Shown here in pieces: positions 1 to 6,176 of a stretch of 6,408 bases of DNA. Source of the DNA: Rhodospirillales bacterium. Its GTDB lineage: Bacteria; Pseudomonadota; Alphaproteobacteria; Acetobacterales; Acetobacteraceae. The notes beneath the pieces were generated by a model that was not told the DNA's origin, did no database searches, and saw only the letters and a program-made list of their open reading frames with translations. Each line of letters starts with the position of its first letter. The first letter of the stretch is position 1. The position numbers and the translations under genes were made by a program. The stretch covers positions 1 to 6,408 of the forward strand of contig JAGWIE010000081.1 in assembly GCA_028866445.1 (NCBI GenBank), read 5' to 3'.

Positions 1-378
1 ACCGGCCTTGCCACATGGGGCCAGGATGGGCGCGCTGGCTCTCTGATTCTGCGCGGCCAGGGACGGTTGCTTGAAGATATCGACCAGCTTGAAAAACTCA
101 GCGCCATCCAGGCTTTGTTTGAAAGGCTGGAAACCGAGGAGACGTTGCTGAAGCTGCTGGATTTGGCTGATGAATCCGATGGCGTGCGGATTTTTATCGG
201 TGCCGAATCCGGGTTGTTCGGCACCGCGGGCGTTTCGATGATCGTGGCACCCGCCCGGAACGCGCAAGACAGAATTGTAGGGGCGATTGGGGTGATCGGC
301 CCCACGCGCATCAATTACGGGAAGATCATTCCCGTGGTTGATTACACCGCCAGGGTAATCGGACGGTTATTGGGGTAA
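1..378 (+). CDS. hrcA: Heat-inducible transcription repressor HrcA, C-terminal part (5' end outside window)
   Basis: HrcA represses class I heat-shock operons (groESL, often dnaK/grpE) by binding CIRCE operators; GroEL keeps it active. Frame 1 is open from the first base to the TAA at 376-378, giving 125 residues, roughly the last third of a usual HrcA of about 340-360 residues. Seen: the family segment LRGQGRLLEDIDQLEKL near residues 17-33, the acidic helix ERLETEETLLKLLD, the IFIGAESGL stretch, and the typical C-terminal GAIGVIGPTRINYGKIIPVVDYTA. A TTG at 67 could be mistaken for a start, but homology to HrcA continues upstream of it, so the gene is truncated only by the window edge. The HTH domain is not visible and no CIRCE element is seen in this window. 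It is convergent with the HtrA protease gene, and its stop codon overlaps the foot of the terminator hairpin. Identification is confident; regulation cannot be judged from here. Confidence 0.93.
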   Translation, partial: TGLATWGQDGRAGSLILRGQGRLLEDIDQLEKLSAIQALFERLETEETLLKLLDLADESDGVRIFIGAESGLFGTAGVSMIVAPARNAQDRIVGAIGVIGPTRINYGKIIPVVDYTARVIGRLLG

Positions 379-412
379 TCTGCCGCCCTTCGCAAGAAGG
401 GCCGCAGATTTT
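377..412 (+). terminator. Intrinsic terminator after hrcA
   Basis: A 15-bp stem (377-391 with 396-410) with a single C-C mismatch closes a GCAA tetraloop (392-395). It is followed on the + strand by a T/A-rich tail (TTTTAATTATTT, 409-420). The stem starts inside the hrcA stop codon. The convergent protease gene ends at 427, so the same hairpin may also stop leftward transcription, but its T-tract on the - strand is very short. Confidence 0.8.
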
Positions 413-426
413 AATTATTTGATTAA

Positions 427-2001
427 CTAATTTCCATCGCTATCGCTGTTATTGCCACCATTCACCGCAATACCCACGAACAGGGCCTGGCCCTGGCGGA
501 CGATGCGCAGCGCCACCGCACCAGCGCCGGATTTTTGGGCGGCATTAATGGCAGCGACCGCATCATCCGGACTGTTAACATCGGTAGGGCCAACACCCAC
601 CAGCAAATCCCCCTGCTGCAACCCGGCTTGGCCGGCCAGGGAATTTGGCTTCACATCCACGATCACCACCCCAGTTGCATCCTGCGGCAGGTTGAGTTGG
701 TTGCGTAGATCAGGCGTGAGCGGCGCGAGAGTTAACCCCAGCGCACTATGCGAGGCGGGTTGCTGGCTGCTGCCGCCATTTTGGCCGCCCTGCTGGAAGC
801 TGGCATCCGGGTTATTCGGCATCTCCTCCACCGCCACGGAGACGTCCTGCGTGGCACCACCACGCAGGTAAGTGATGTCAGCCTTGGCGGAGGGGTCGAC
901 ATTAGCGATGTCCGAAGCCAGATCGCCAGGGCTTTTCACCTGCTGGCCATTTACCGCAGTGATCACATCACCGGGCTTCAACCCGGCCTTCGCCGCTGGG
1001 CTGTTGGGTGCAATCGCCGCGATCAGCGCGCCATCGTTATTCGGGTTGCTCATGGGCAGTTTCAGCGCCTGCGCCATCTGCGGCGTTATCATTTGCGCCG
1101 AGACGCCGAGGAAACCGCGCGTGACCTTGCCATGCGCGATGAGCTGCGTGACCACGCGCTTGATCATGTCTGACGGTATAGCAAAGCCGATGCCGACAGA
1201 GCCGCCGGTGGGCGAGAGGATGGCGGTGTTAACGCCGATCACCTGGCCCTGCTGATTCAGCAGCGGGCCGCCGGAATTGCCTTCGTTGATCGGCGCGTCG
1301 GTCTGGATGAAACGGTCATACGGCCCGTCGCCGATATCGCGCCCCAGGGCGGAGACGATGCCGGTGGTAACCGTGTTGCCCAGGCCGAACGGGTTGCCCA
1401 TGGCGATCACCCATTGGCCATCTTCGACATCCTTTGAATTGCCCAGCTCCACATAAGGGAGCGGCTTACCGGCTTCAATTTTCAGCACCGCGAGGTCGGT
1501 TTTGGGGTCTGTGCCGATAATTTTGGCGGGGAAATTATCGCCGTCGGAAAGAGTCACCGTAACCGTTTTAGCGTCCTTCACCACATGGTTGTTGGTGACG
1601 ATGGTGCCGTTAGAATTGATGATGAAGCCTGAGCCCTTGGCCTCAACAGCTTGTTGCTGCTGCGGCTGGCCGAAACCGAAGGGGAAGCCGGGCGGCAGGC
1701 CCGGGATTTGCGGAAAGCCCGGCGGCAGGCCGTTCTGGGCCTGGTTATCGTTATCGCCATCACTATCCGTATCCGAAGCGTTATCGACTTTCAGCTTCAC
1801 ATCGACCGAAACCACCGCGGGCATGATCTTTTTAACCAAAGCCGAAAAATCTGGCACCGGGGTGAAGCCCTGCTGCACGGATTGAGTTGCATCGAGAGAC
1901 GTATCCGCCGCGTGCGCCGGCAGAGCATTAACCGCCACCAAAGCCGTTGCGCCCAGCAAGGCGCAAAGGGAGGCCGCTCCACGGGAATGAATTGATTTCA
2001 T
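427..2001 (-). CDS. degP: Do/HtrA-type periplasmic serine endoprotease (DegP/DegQ family)
   Basis: Envelope protease/chaperone that degrades misfolded periplasmic proteins. The 524-residue product has a basic N-terminus, a hydrophobic core and an AHA|AD signal-peptidase I site near residue 31. The trypsin-like domain spans about 50-290, with the triad H139 (TNNHVV), D169 (KTDLAV) and S243 (GNSGGP). PDZ1 is about 296-393 (RGFLGV, GLKPGDVITAVNG) and PDZ2 about 418-513 (LGLTLAPL, GLQQGDLLVGV). The length fits two-PDZ Do proteases of alphaproteobacteria. The start is supported by AGGAGA at 2009-2014, 7 nt from the ATG. Odd points: the loop at residues 73-118 is acidic (DTDSDGDND), then carries a GLPPGFP direct repeat and a Gln run; the C-terminus ends in another acidic NNSDSDGN tail. 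It is a single gene, convergent with hrcA. The family is certain; degP versus degQ/mucD naming is not resolved. Confidence 0.95.
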   Translation of the reverse strand: MKSIHSRGAASLCALLGATALVAVNALPAHAADTSLDATQSVQQGFTPVPDFSALVKKIMPAVVSVDVKLKVDNASDTDSDGDNDNQAQNGLPPGFPQIPGLPPGFPFGFGQPQQQQAVEAKGSGFIINSNGTIVTNNHVVKDAKTVTVTLSDGDNFPAKIIGTDPKTDLAVLKIEAGKPLPYVELGNSKDVEDGQWVIAMGNPFGLGNTVTTGIVSALGRDIGDGPYDRFIQTDAPINEGNSGGPLLNQQGQVIGVNTAILSPTGGSVGIGFAIPSDMIKRVVTQLIAHGKVTRGFLGVSAQMITPQMAQALKLPMSNPNNDGALIAAIAPNSPAAKAGLKPGDVITAVNGQQVKSPGDLASDIANVDPSAKADITYLRGGATQDVSVAVEEMPNNPDASFQQGGQNGGSSQQPASHSALGLTLAPLTPDLRNQLNLPQDATGVVIVDVKPNSLAGQAGLQQGDLLVGVGPTDVNSPDDAVAAINAAQKSGAGAVALRIVRQGQALFVGIAVNGGNNSDSDGN

Positions 2002-2008
2002 GCGTCTA

Positions 2009-2014
2009 TCTCCT
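2009..2014 (-). promoter_or_regulatory. Ribosome binding site of the HtrA protease gene
   Basis: AGGAGA on the - strand, 7 nt before the ATG at 2001. It fixes the start that yields a complete signal peptide. Confidence 0.75.
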
Positions 2015-2090
2015 GCGACTGACTAAGGTTCTGCGTTCTGCCTTCAAGGCAACTGTGTTTCAAATGGCACAGGGGCAGGATGATCTCAAT

Positions 2091-2112
2091 TGTAACAAGG
2101 CCAGGGGTTACA
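2091..2112. promoter_or_regulatory. Inverted repeat upstream of the protease gene, possible operator
   Basis: TGTAAC (2091-2096) and GTTACA (2107-2112) form a perfect inverted repeat with a 10-bp spacer, so the half-sites are 16 bp apart, about 1.5 helical turns. It lies about 90-111 bp upstream of the protease ATG. The geometry suits a dimeric DNA-binding protein, but I cannot name the factor. No convincing -35/-10 pair is visible between it and the gene. Confidence 0.35.
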
Positions 2113-2164
2113 TTTCTTCACCCCTGATACGCCGCCGTTTCAATTTGAGAGCCTAGAGCCGGAT

Positions 2165-2203
2165 GATTTTAGGTCGGATTACTTCGTGATCCGACCTAAA
2201 ATC
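2165..2203. repeat. Hairpin core of palindromic unit 1
   Basis: A perfect 15-bp inverted repeat (2165-2179 with 2189-2203) with a 9-nt centre that can pair further around a TTC loop. The flanks CGGAT (2160-2164) and ATCCG (2207-2211) extend the helix past an unpaired TGA at 2204-2206. Confidence 0.85.
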
Positions 2204-2242
2204 TGAATCCGCCTCTAAAACATTAGAGTAGAGGGCGATTCA

Positions 2243-2281
2243 GACTTCAGGCTCGCTCGCGAAGTGAGCGAACCTGAAGTC
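2243..2281. repeat. Hairpin core of palindromic unit 2
   Basis: Stem of 9 bp (2243-2251 with 2273-2281), one C/A mismatch, then 6 bp (2253-2258 with 2266-2271) around a short loop. GCGAT (2235-2239) and ATCGC (2282-2286) extend it past an unpaired TCA at 2240-2242, mirroring unit 1. It lies just after the stress-protein stop codon and may slow or stop leftward transcription or protect mRNA ends, though no T-tract follows. Confidence 0.8.
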
Positions 2282-2289
2282 ATCGCGCT

Positions 2290-3159
2290 CTAGCGGTTCA
2301 TCAGCACCGAAATTTGCGCATTTTCCAGCACATGCCGCGTGGTGCCGCCAAGAATAAGCTGGCGCAGGCGGGAGGCGGTGGAGTACGCGCCCATGGACAT
2401 CAGATCCGCCCCGAATTCCGCCGCCGCGGCCAGCAGCCCTGCCCCAGTGTGTTTGTCGATGGCGCTGAAACTGCCGATATCGGCTTCCACGCCGTGGTGG
2501 GAAATGTATTTTTGCACGTCCTGCGCGCTGGGGCCGGGGCGGTTGTAATCTTCAGACACCAGAATCCGCACCGCTTGCGCCTGGCGGACAAAAGGCATGA
2601 CCGAGCCCAGGGCCGAGGCCGCGTTGGCCGTGCCGTTCCAGGCAATGGCGATGCGCTGGCCGATGCTGGCAGGCGGGATGATGGGTGCCAGCAACACCGG
2701 TCGCCCGGAATCGAACAACACGGCGTGTAGCGCCTCCGCCGCCGCAACGTCTTCTCCCGCCAGCGGGTGCGGCACGATGGTGAGGTCCGCCAGCCGCGCC
2801 TTATAGGCCACCAACTGGTCCTCCCGCCCGGCGAGGGTGGTGAAACACGCACTCGGCTCGCTGGCGCCGCGTTGCGCCGCGCCCACAGGCACGGCGGCCA
2901 ATCGCGCCCCGCGAGTAAACATCTCCAGAAGTTCTGTTTCGCGCGCATTCCCCTCGCGCTCCGTGGCGGCCATCATGTCTTCAATCAACGCGCCTGAAAG
3001 TCCTTCACCGGCGAAGGGTGCAATGTCGCGTGTATCCGCCTGGACGTATAAAACCTCCAGATGTGCGTTCCACATGCGGGCGAGCAAAAGCCCTGCTTGC
3101 AATGCTGCCTCGGCGGACACCATGCTGCTGACAGGTAGCAGAAATTTACGAACGGACAT
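2290..3159 (-). CDS. Universal stress protein, tandem UspA-domain type
   Basis: Cytosolic nucleotide-binding stress protein with two UspA folds in 289 residues. The N-terminal domain is about 1-160 (RKFLLPVSS, later RLADLTIVP and GRPVLLAP). The C-terminal domain is about 167-289 (RIAIAWNGTANAASAL, ADLMSMGAYS, LILGGTTRHVL, ISVLM). The second domain keeps a GAYS...GGTT version of the ATP-binding G-2x-G-9x-G(S/T) signature, with Ser in place of the second Gly. The first domain lacks a clear one. I chose the ATG at 3159, where the UspA homology begins. An in-frame GTG at 3207 would add 16 residues that do not look like the family. An AAGGGG about 9-10 nt upstream is a weak ribosome site. The stop TAG (2290-2292) lies in the end of the palindromic element. 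It follows the puuA-puuB-like genes on the same strand. The specific role is unknown. Confidence 0.88.
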   Translation of the reverse strand: MSVRKFLLPVSSMVSAEAALQAGLLLARMWNAHLEVLYVQADTRDIAPFAGEGLSGALIEDMMAATEREGNARETELLEMFTRGARLAAVPVGAAQRGASEPSACFTTLAGREDQLVAYKARLADLTIVPHPLAGEDVAAAEALHAVLFDSGRPVLLAPIIPPASIGQRIAIAWNGTANAASALGSVMPFVRQAQAVRILVSEDYNRPGPSAQDVQKYISHHGVEADIGSFSAIDKHTGAGLLAAAAEFGADLMSMGAYSTASRLRQLILGGTTRHVLENAQISVLMNR

Positions 3160-3224
3160 GATGAGGCCCCTTACCGGATAAGAGCGATGCGGGCAGTTTG
3201 CACCCACCCCCCGGAAAAGACAAA

Positions 3225-3233
3225 ATTATAACA
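3225..3233 (-). promoter_or_regulatory. Extended -10 promoter of the universal stress protein gene
   Basis: The - strand reads TGTTATAAT: a perfect TATAAT (3225-3230) with the TGn extension. No strong -35 is seen 16-18 bp upstream (CTGGTT or TGGTTT at best), which is acceptable for extended -10 promoters. The expected start is near 3218, about 59 nt before the ATG at 3159. The -10 box contains the TAA stop of the upstream oxidase gene (3226-3228). Confidence 0.5.
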
Positions 3234-4482
3234 TGTCGCGCAGGCGAAACCAGGTGGTGGCCAGCAGCAAGGCCGGGGTACGCAACAGCGCGCCACCAGG
3301 GAAACGCAAATGCGGGATTCTCGCAAACGCATCAAACCGCGCCGATTGCCCGGCCACAACTTCCGCCGCCAGCTTGCCCGCAAGCCCCGTGAGCGCCAGG
3401 CCATGGCCAGAGAAGCCTTGCAGAAAGAGAATATTCTCCGCCAGCTTGCCAAAATGCGGCGCGCGGTTGCGGGTGATGTCCACAAACCCGCCCCAGGCGA
3501 ATTCCACCTTGGCGTTTTTGAGCTGCGGAAATACGGCGACGGCGCGGCTTAGCATCGCCGCACCCAGATTTGGTGGCGGCAATTTGGAATACGACACACG
3601 CCCGCCAAACAACATGCGGTCATCCGCCGAACGGCGGAAATAATCCAGCACGAAGTTCATATCCGCCACCGCCTCGTTACCGGGAATGAGGGCGGGGATA
3701 TCCGCCCGTGGTTCAGTGGCCATGATATAGGTGCCGACGGGCATGATATAGCCGTTAAGCTTCTGCTCCAGCCCGTTGAGATAAGCGCCGCCCGCGATGA
3801 TGAGAAACTTCGCGCGCAGCTTGTGCGGCCCCACATGCAGCGTGACGCTCGGCCCATGCTCAGCACGGGTGACAGGGGCGTTCACAAAAATACGCGCCCC
3901 CGCCGCCTGTGCAGCTTTTGCAAGACCCAGCGTGTAATTCAGCGGATGCAGATGCCCGGCGAGTTTATCCTCTAACGCGGCAATATAGCGCGGGCTATCC
4001 AGCCGCGCGCGCAGCTCTGCGCCTTCCAGCAACCGTCCCACCGGAGCGCCGAGCCGCGCCAGTTCCTCCTGCTCCTGCTTCAACTCGCGCACCTGTCGCG
4101 GTTTTAAGGCAGTGTGCAGATAGCCAATATGTGGATCACACGGGATGGCATGACGCTGGATGCGCGAATGCAGCAGATCCACCGCCTCCACTGACATGTC
4201 CCATAGTCTTTTTGCCTCGCCAGACCCGACAAGTTTTGTGAGCCTGTGCATGGAAGCGCCAAAGCCAGCCAGCGCCTGGCCACCATTGCGCCCGGAGGCC
4301 CCCCAGCCGATATCATGCGCTTCCAGCAGCACGGGGTTGTAGCCTTGCTCGGCCAAATGCAGCGCCGCTGAGACGCCGGAAATGCCGCCGCCGACAATCG
4401 CCACATCCGTTTCGATATCGGCATCCAAAGTGGGCGCGGAAAAATCCACGCGCCGCGTGGCTTGATAGTAATTTGTTTGCAT
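3226..4482 (-). CDS. puuB: FAD-dependent oxidoreductase, gamma-glutamylputrescine oxidase-like (PuuB/OrdL family)
   Basis: Probably oxidises gamma-glutamylputrescine to the gamma-glutamyl aminoaldehyde, releasing ammonia and H2O2, the second step of the glutamylated putrescine route in the cytosol. The 418 residues fit a DAO-type FAD enzyme. The Rossmann motif VAIVGGGISG is at about 27-36, with E54 ending the second strand (VLLEA). The family signature GWGASGRNGGQ is at 59-69, FLIIAGGAYLN at about 226-236, and the C-terminal FAD segment FLQGFSGHGLALTGLAGKLAAE at 353-374. It begins 6 nt after the stop of the synthetase gene with no clear ribosome site of its own, suggesting translational coupling. 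The pairing with a PuuA-like synthetase and a divergent PuuR-like repressor supports the assignment. Related OrdL enzymes act on other glutamylated amines or amino acids, so the exact substrate is inferred. Confidence 0.85.
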   Translation of the reverse strand: MQTNYYQATRRVDFSAPTLDADIETDVAIVGGGISGVSAALHLAEQGYNPVLLEAHDIGWGASGRNGGQALAGFGASMHRLTKLVGSGEAKRLWDMSVEAVDLLHSRIQRHAIPCDPHIGYLHTALKPRQVRELKQEQEELARLGAPVGRLLEGAELRARLDSPRYIAALEDKLAGHLHPLNYTLGLAKAAQAAGARIFVNAPVTRAEHGPSVTLHVGPHKLRAKFLIIAGGAYLNGLEQKLNGYIMPVGTYIMATEPRADIPALIPGNEAVADMNFVLDYFRRSADDRMLFGGRVSYSKLPPPNLGAAMLSRAVAVFPQLKNAKVEFAWGGFVDITRNRAPHFGKLAENILFLQGFSGHGLALTGLAGKLAAEVVAGQSARFDAFARIPHLRFPGGALLRTPALLLATTWFRLRDML

Positions 4483-4488
4483 GGGCGC

Positions 4489-5838
4489 TTAAACGTTCAG
4501 CAGCAGATGCTCACGTTCCCAGGATGAAATAACCCGCAGATAGGTTTCGTATTCCAGCCGCTTCACCGCGACCAGAACATCGACCAGCTTGTCATCCAGG
4601 ATCTCACGGATGGGTTTCGAGGCATCCATCAGGTCCAGCGCGTGGGAAAGCTCGCGGGGCAGCGTATATTCGCCGGAATAGGCCGAGCCGATTTGTTCAG
4701 GCGGGGCCTCAAGCTTTTCGATCATACCGAGATAGCCGCAGGCCAGTGTGGCGGCGAAAGCGAGATACGGGTTGGCATCCGCCCCTGGCACGCGGTTTTC
4801 CACGCGCATCGCCGCGGCGTCGCCAAAGGGCACGCGCAGGCCGCAGGTGCGGTTGTCGTATCCCCATTGCAGGTTGATCGGCGCGTTGGAAAAACGCGTG
4901 AGCCGGCGGTAGGAATTCACATTCGGCGCAAAAATGGGCATCACCGCCGGAATGTATTTCTGCAAGCCCGCGAGATAGGATTTGAACAAGGGGCTGGCCT
5001 TGCCATCTGGTCCGGCGAAAAGATTTTCACCGGTTTTCGGGTCCACGATGCTCTGGTGAACATGCATGGCACTTCCCGGCTCGCCGCCCATCGGCTTGGC
5101 CATGAAGGTGGCGTAGATATTGTGGCGAAGTGCGACCTCCCGCACCGTGCGCTTGAACAGAAACACCTGGTCTGCCCGGTGCAGCGGGTCGCCATGCAGC
5201 AGGTTGATTTCCACCTGCGCCGCACCCTCCTCATGGATCAGCGTATCGAGATCCATCTCCTGCATGTCGCAGAAATCGTACATCTCCTCGAAAAGCGGGT
5301 CGAATTCGTTCACCGCGTCGATGGAATAAGCCTGGCGGCCGGTTTCCTGCCGGCCGGAGCGGCCAACCGGCGGCGTGAGCGGGTAGTCGGGGTCGGTATT
5401 GCGGCCAACGAGGTAGAATTCCAGCTCTGGTGCCAGCACCGGCTGCCAGCCTTTGTCCTCATATAGCTTCAGCACGCGTTGCAGAACCTGCCGGGGTGCG
5501 ATGGGCACCGGCGTGCCGTTCGCATAGTGGCAGTCATGGATAATCTGGGCGGTCGGCTCATGCGCCCAGGGCACCAGGCGCACGGTGGAGGCATCCGGAA
5601 TAAGTTTGATATCGATGATCGCGGGATCGGTCAGCTTGTCCGCCGGGTCATCCGGGTATTCGCCGGTGACGGATTGGATGAAAATGGCTTCCGGCAAGCG
5701 CGGCGCGCCGCCTTTCAGGAATTTCTCGGCGGGCATGATCTTGCCGCGCGGAATGCCGGTGATATCCGGCACCAGGCATTCCACCTCGGTGATGCGATGT
5801 TCCTCGAACCATTCCTTAAGATCGATCTTGCTGTTCAT
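4489..5838 (-). CDS. puuA: Glutamine synthetase-family ligase, gamma-glutamylputrescine synthetase-like
   Basis: Probably joins glutamate to putrescine or another polyamine using ATP, the entry step of the PuuABCD pathway. The 449 residues show an N-terminal beta-grasp region (VECLVPDITGIPRGKIMP, about 19-36) and a catalytic domain with expected metal ligands: E138/E140 (PELEF), E203 and E210 (HEEGAAQVE), H259 (AMHVHQS) and E347 (RVENR), then NPYLAF (356-361). The C-terminal segment reads YTLPREL (391-397) instead of the NLYDLP adenylylation-site motif of housekeeping GlnA, arguing against a primary nitrogen-assimilation role. The ATG at 5838 follows GGAGG (5843-5847) by 4 nt. It is the first gene of an operon with the PuuB-like oxidase, divergent from a PuuR-like repressor. 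Related enzymes use ethanolamine, spermine or aromatic amines, so the amine is not certain. Confidence 0.85.
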   Translation of the reverse strand: MNSKIDLKEWFEEHRITEVECLVPDITGIPRGKIMPAEKFLKGGAPRLPEAIFIQSVTGEYPDDPADKLTDPAIIDIKLIPDASTVRLVPWAHEPTAQIIHDCHYANGTPVPIAPRQVLQRVLKLYEDKGWQPVLAPELEFYLVGRNTDPDYPLTPPVGRSGRQETGRQAYSIDAVNEFDPLFEEMYDFCDMQEMDLDTLIHEEGAAQVEINLLHGDPLHRADQVFLFKRTVREVALRHNIYATFMAKPMGGEPGSAMHVHQSIVDPKTGENLFAGPDGKASPLFKSYLAGLQKYIPAVMPIFAPNVNSYRRLTRFSNAPINLQWGYDNRTCGLRVPFGDAAAMRVENRVPGADANPYLAFAATLACGYLGMIEKLEAPPEQIGSAYSGEYTLPRELSHALDLMDASKPIREILDDKLVDVLVAVKRLEYETYLRVISSWEREHLLLNV

Positions 5839-5842
5839 TTGG

Positions 5843-5847
5843 CCTCC
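5843..5847 (-). promoter_or_regulatory. Ribosome binding site of the puuA-like gene
   Basis: A strong GGAGG on the - strand, with a rather short 4-nt gap to the ATG at 5838. Confidence 0.65.
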
Positions 5848-5882
5848 ATTGCGGACAGCGCGGCACCATAAGGCGCGCTTCC

Positions 5883-5892
5883 GCGAATATTT
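5883..5892. promoter_or_regulatory. Putative repressor site A (GCGAATATTT)
   Basis: Shares GCGAATAT with sites B and C. It lies 45 bp upstream of the puuA-like ATG and just downstream of a weak -10 candidate, a position that suits repression. Confidence 0.4.
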
Positions 5893-6091
5893 CAGAATTT
5901 AGCAGCTTGCCCACATTTACAACGGCAAACTGGGGGCGGCCATGACCCCGGGGCACGCCAGATGAACGGCATCAATCCGCGAAACCTATCGAAACTCTGA
6001 AAACGCTTATTTTTGTACGGCCGGGGATACCACAGCACGCAAACCCTCAATCCTTGTTGGCCTCTTAGTCTCGCCTAATAGCTGGAGACGC

Positions 6092-6106
6092 GTCAAGAAT
6101 ATTCGC
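6092..6106. promoter_or_regulatory. Putative repressor site B (inverted copy)
   Basis: On the - strand this reads GCGAATATTCTTGAC, matching site C (GCGAATATCGTTGAA) at 12 of 15 positions. Its core GAATATTC (6097-6104) is itself palindromic. Confidence 0.4.
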
Positions 6107-6156
6107 AAGAGGATTGGTCATGACAGCAGTTTTTATTGCGGATGAAAGTCTTTTGA

Positions 6157-6176
6157 GCGAATATCGTTGAATATCC
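6157..6176. promoter_or_regulatory. Putative repressor sites C and D, direct repeat upstream of puuR-like gene
   Basis: GAATATC occurs at 6159-6165 and again at 6169-6175, exactly 10 bp apart, so both face the same side of the helix. The pair ends 20 bp before the ATG at 6197 and would overlap the promoter or start of that transcript, consistent with autorepression. Confidence 0.45.

Larger units (their letters stand above)
2153..2293. repeat. Paired palindromic repeat element (two REP-like units, head to head)
   Basis: A 141-bp element bounded by CTAGAGC (2153-2159) and GCTCTAG (2287-2293). It consists of two 65-nt units, 2153-2217 and the reverse complement of 2229-2293, separated by an 11-nt spacer. 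The units align without gaps at about 48 of 65 positions. Each folds by itself: TAGAG/CTCTA feet with a C-C mismatch, a 5-bp helix, an unpaired TGA on one side, a stem of about 15-18 bp, and a loop centred on ACTTCG. Most differences between units are paired substitutions that keep the stems. This resembles bacterial interspersed palindromic elements (REP/BIME type). I cannot test the copy number elsewhere in the genome. Confidence 0.8.

Noticed and set aside
67..378. TTG at 67 as the start of a short 103-residue gene
   Set aside because: The frame is open and HrcA-like from base 1, so this is an internal codon of a truncated hrcA.
452..1885. Several open frames on the + strand opposite the protease gene (about 127-141 codons each)
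   Set aside because: They are antisense to a clearly conserved gene with intact catalytic motifs, show no family motifs, and are Pro/Arg/Cys-rich as expected of shadow frames.
2153..2293. Palindromic element as an intrinsic terminator or a decayed transposon (MITE)
   Set aside because: Neither hairpin is followed by a T-tract in either direction. The nested self-complementary units with paired substitutions fit a REP-like pair better than simple terminal inverted repeats, although a TA or CTAG target duplication cannot be excluded.
3160..3207. GTG at 3207 as start of the universal stress protein
   Set aside because: The 16 added residues do not resemble the family, and the putative -10/start of transcription lies only about 11-18 nt upstream; the ATG at 3159 begins the UspA fold.
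4642..5466. A 274-codon open frame on the + strand
   Set aside because: It lies entirely antisense to the GS-family gene, has a His/Arg-rich composition and no recognisable domain; it is a shadow of a high-GC codon pattern.
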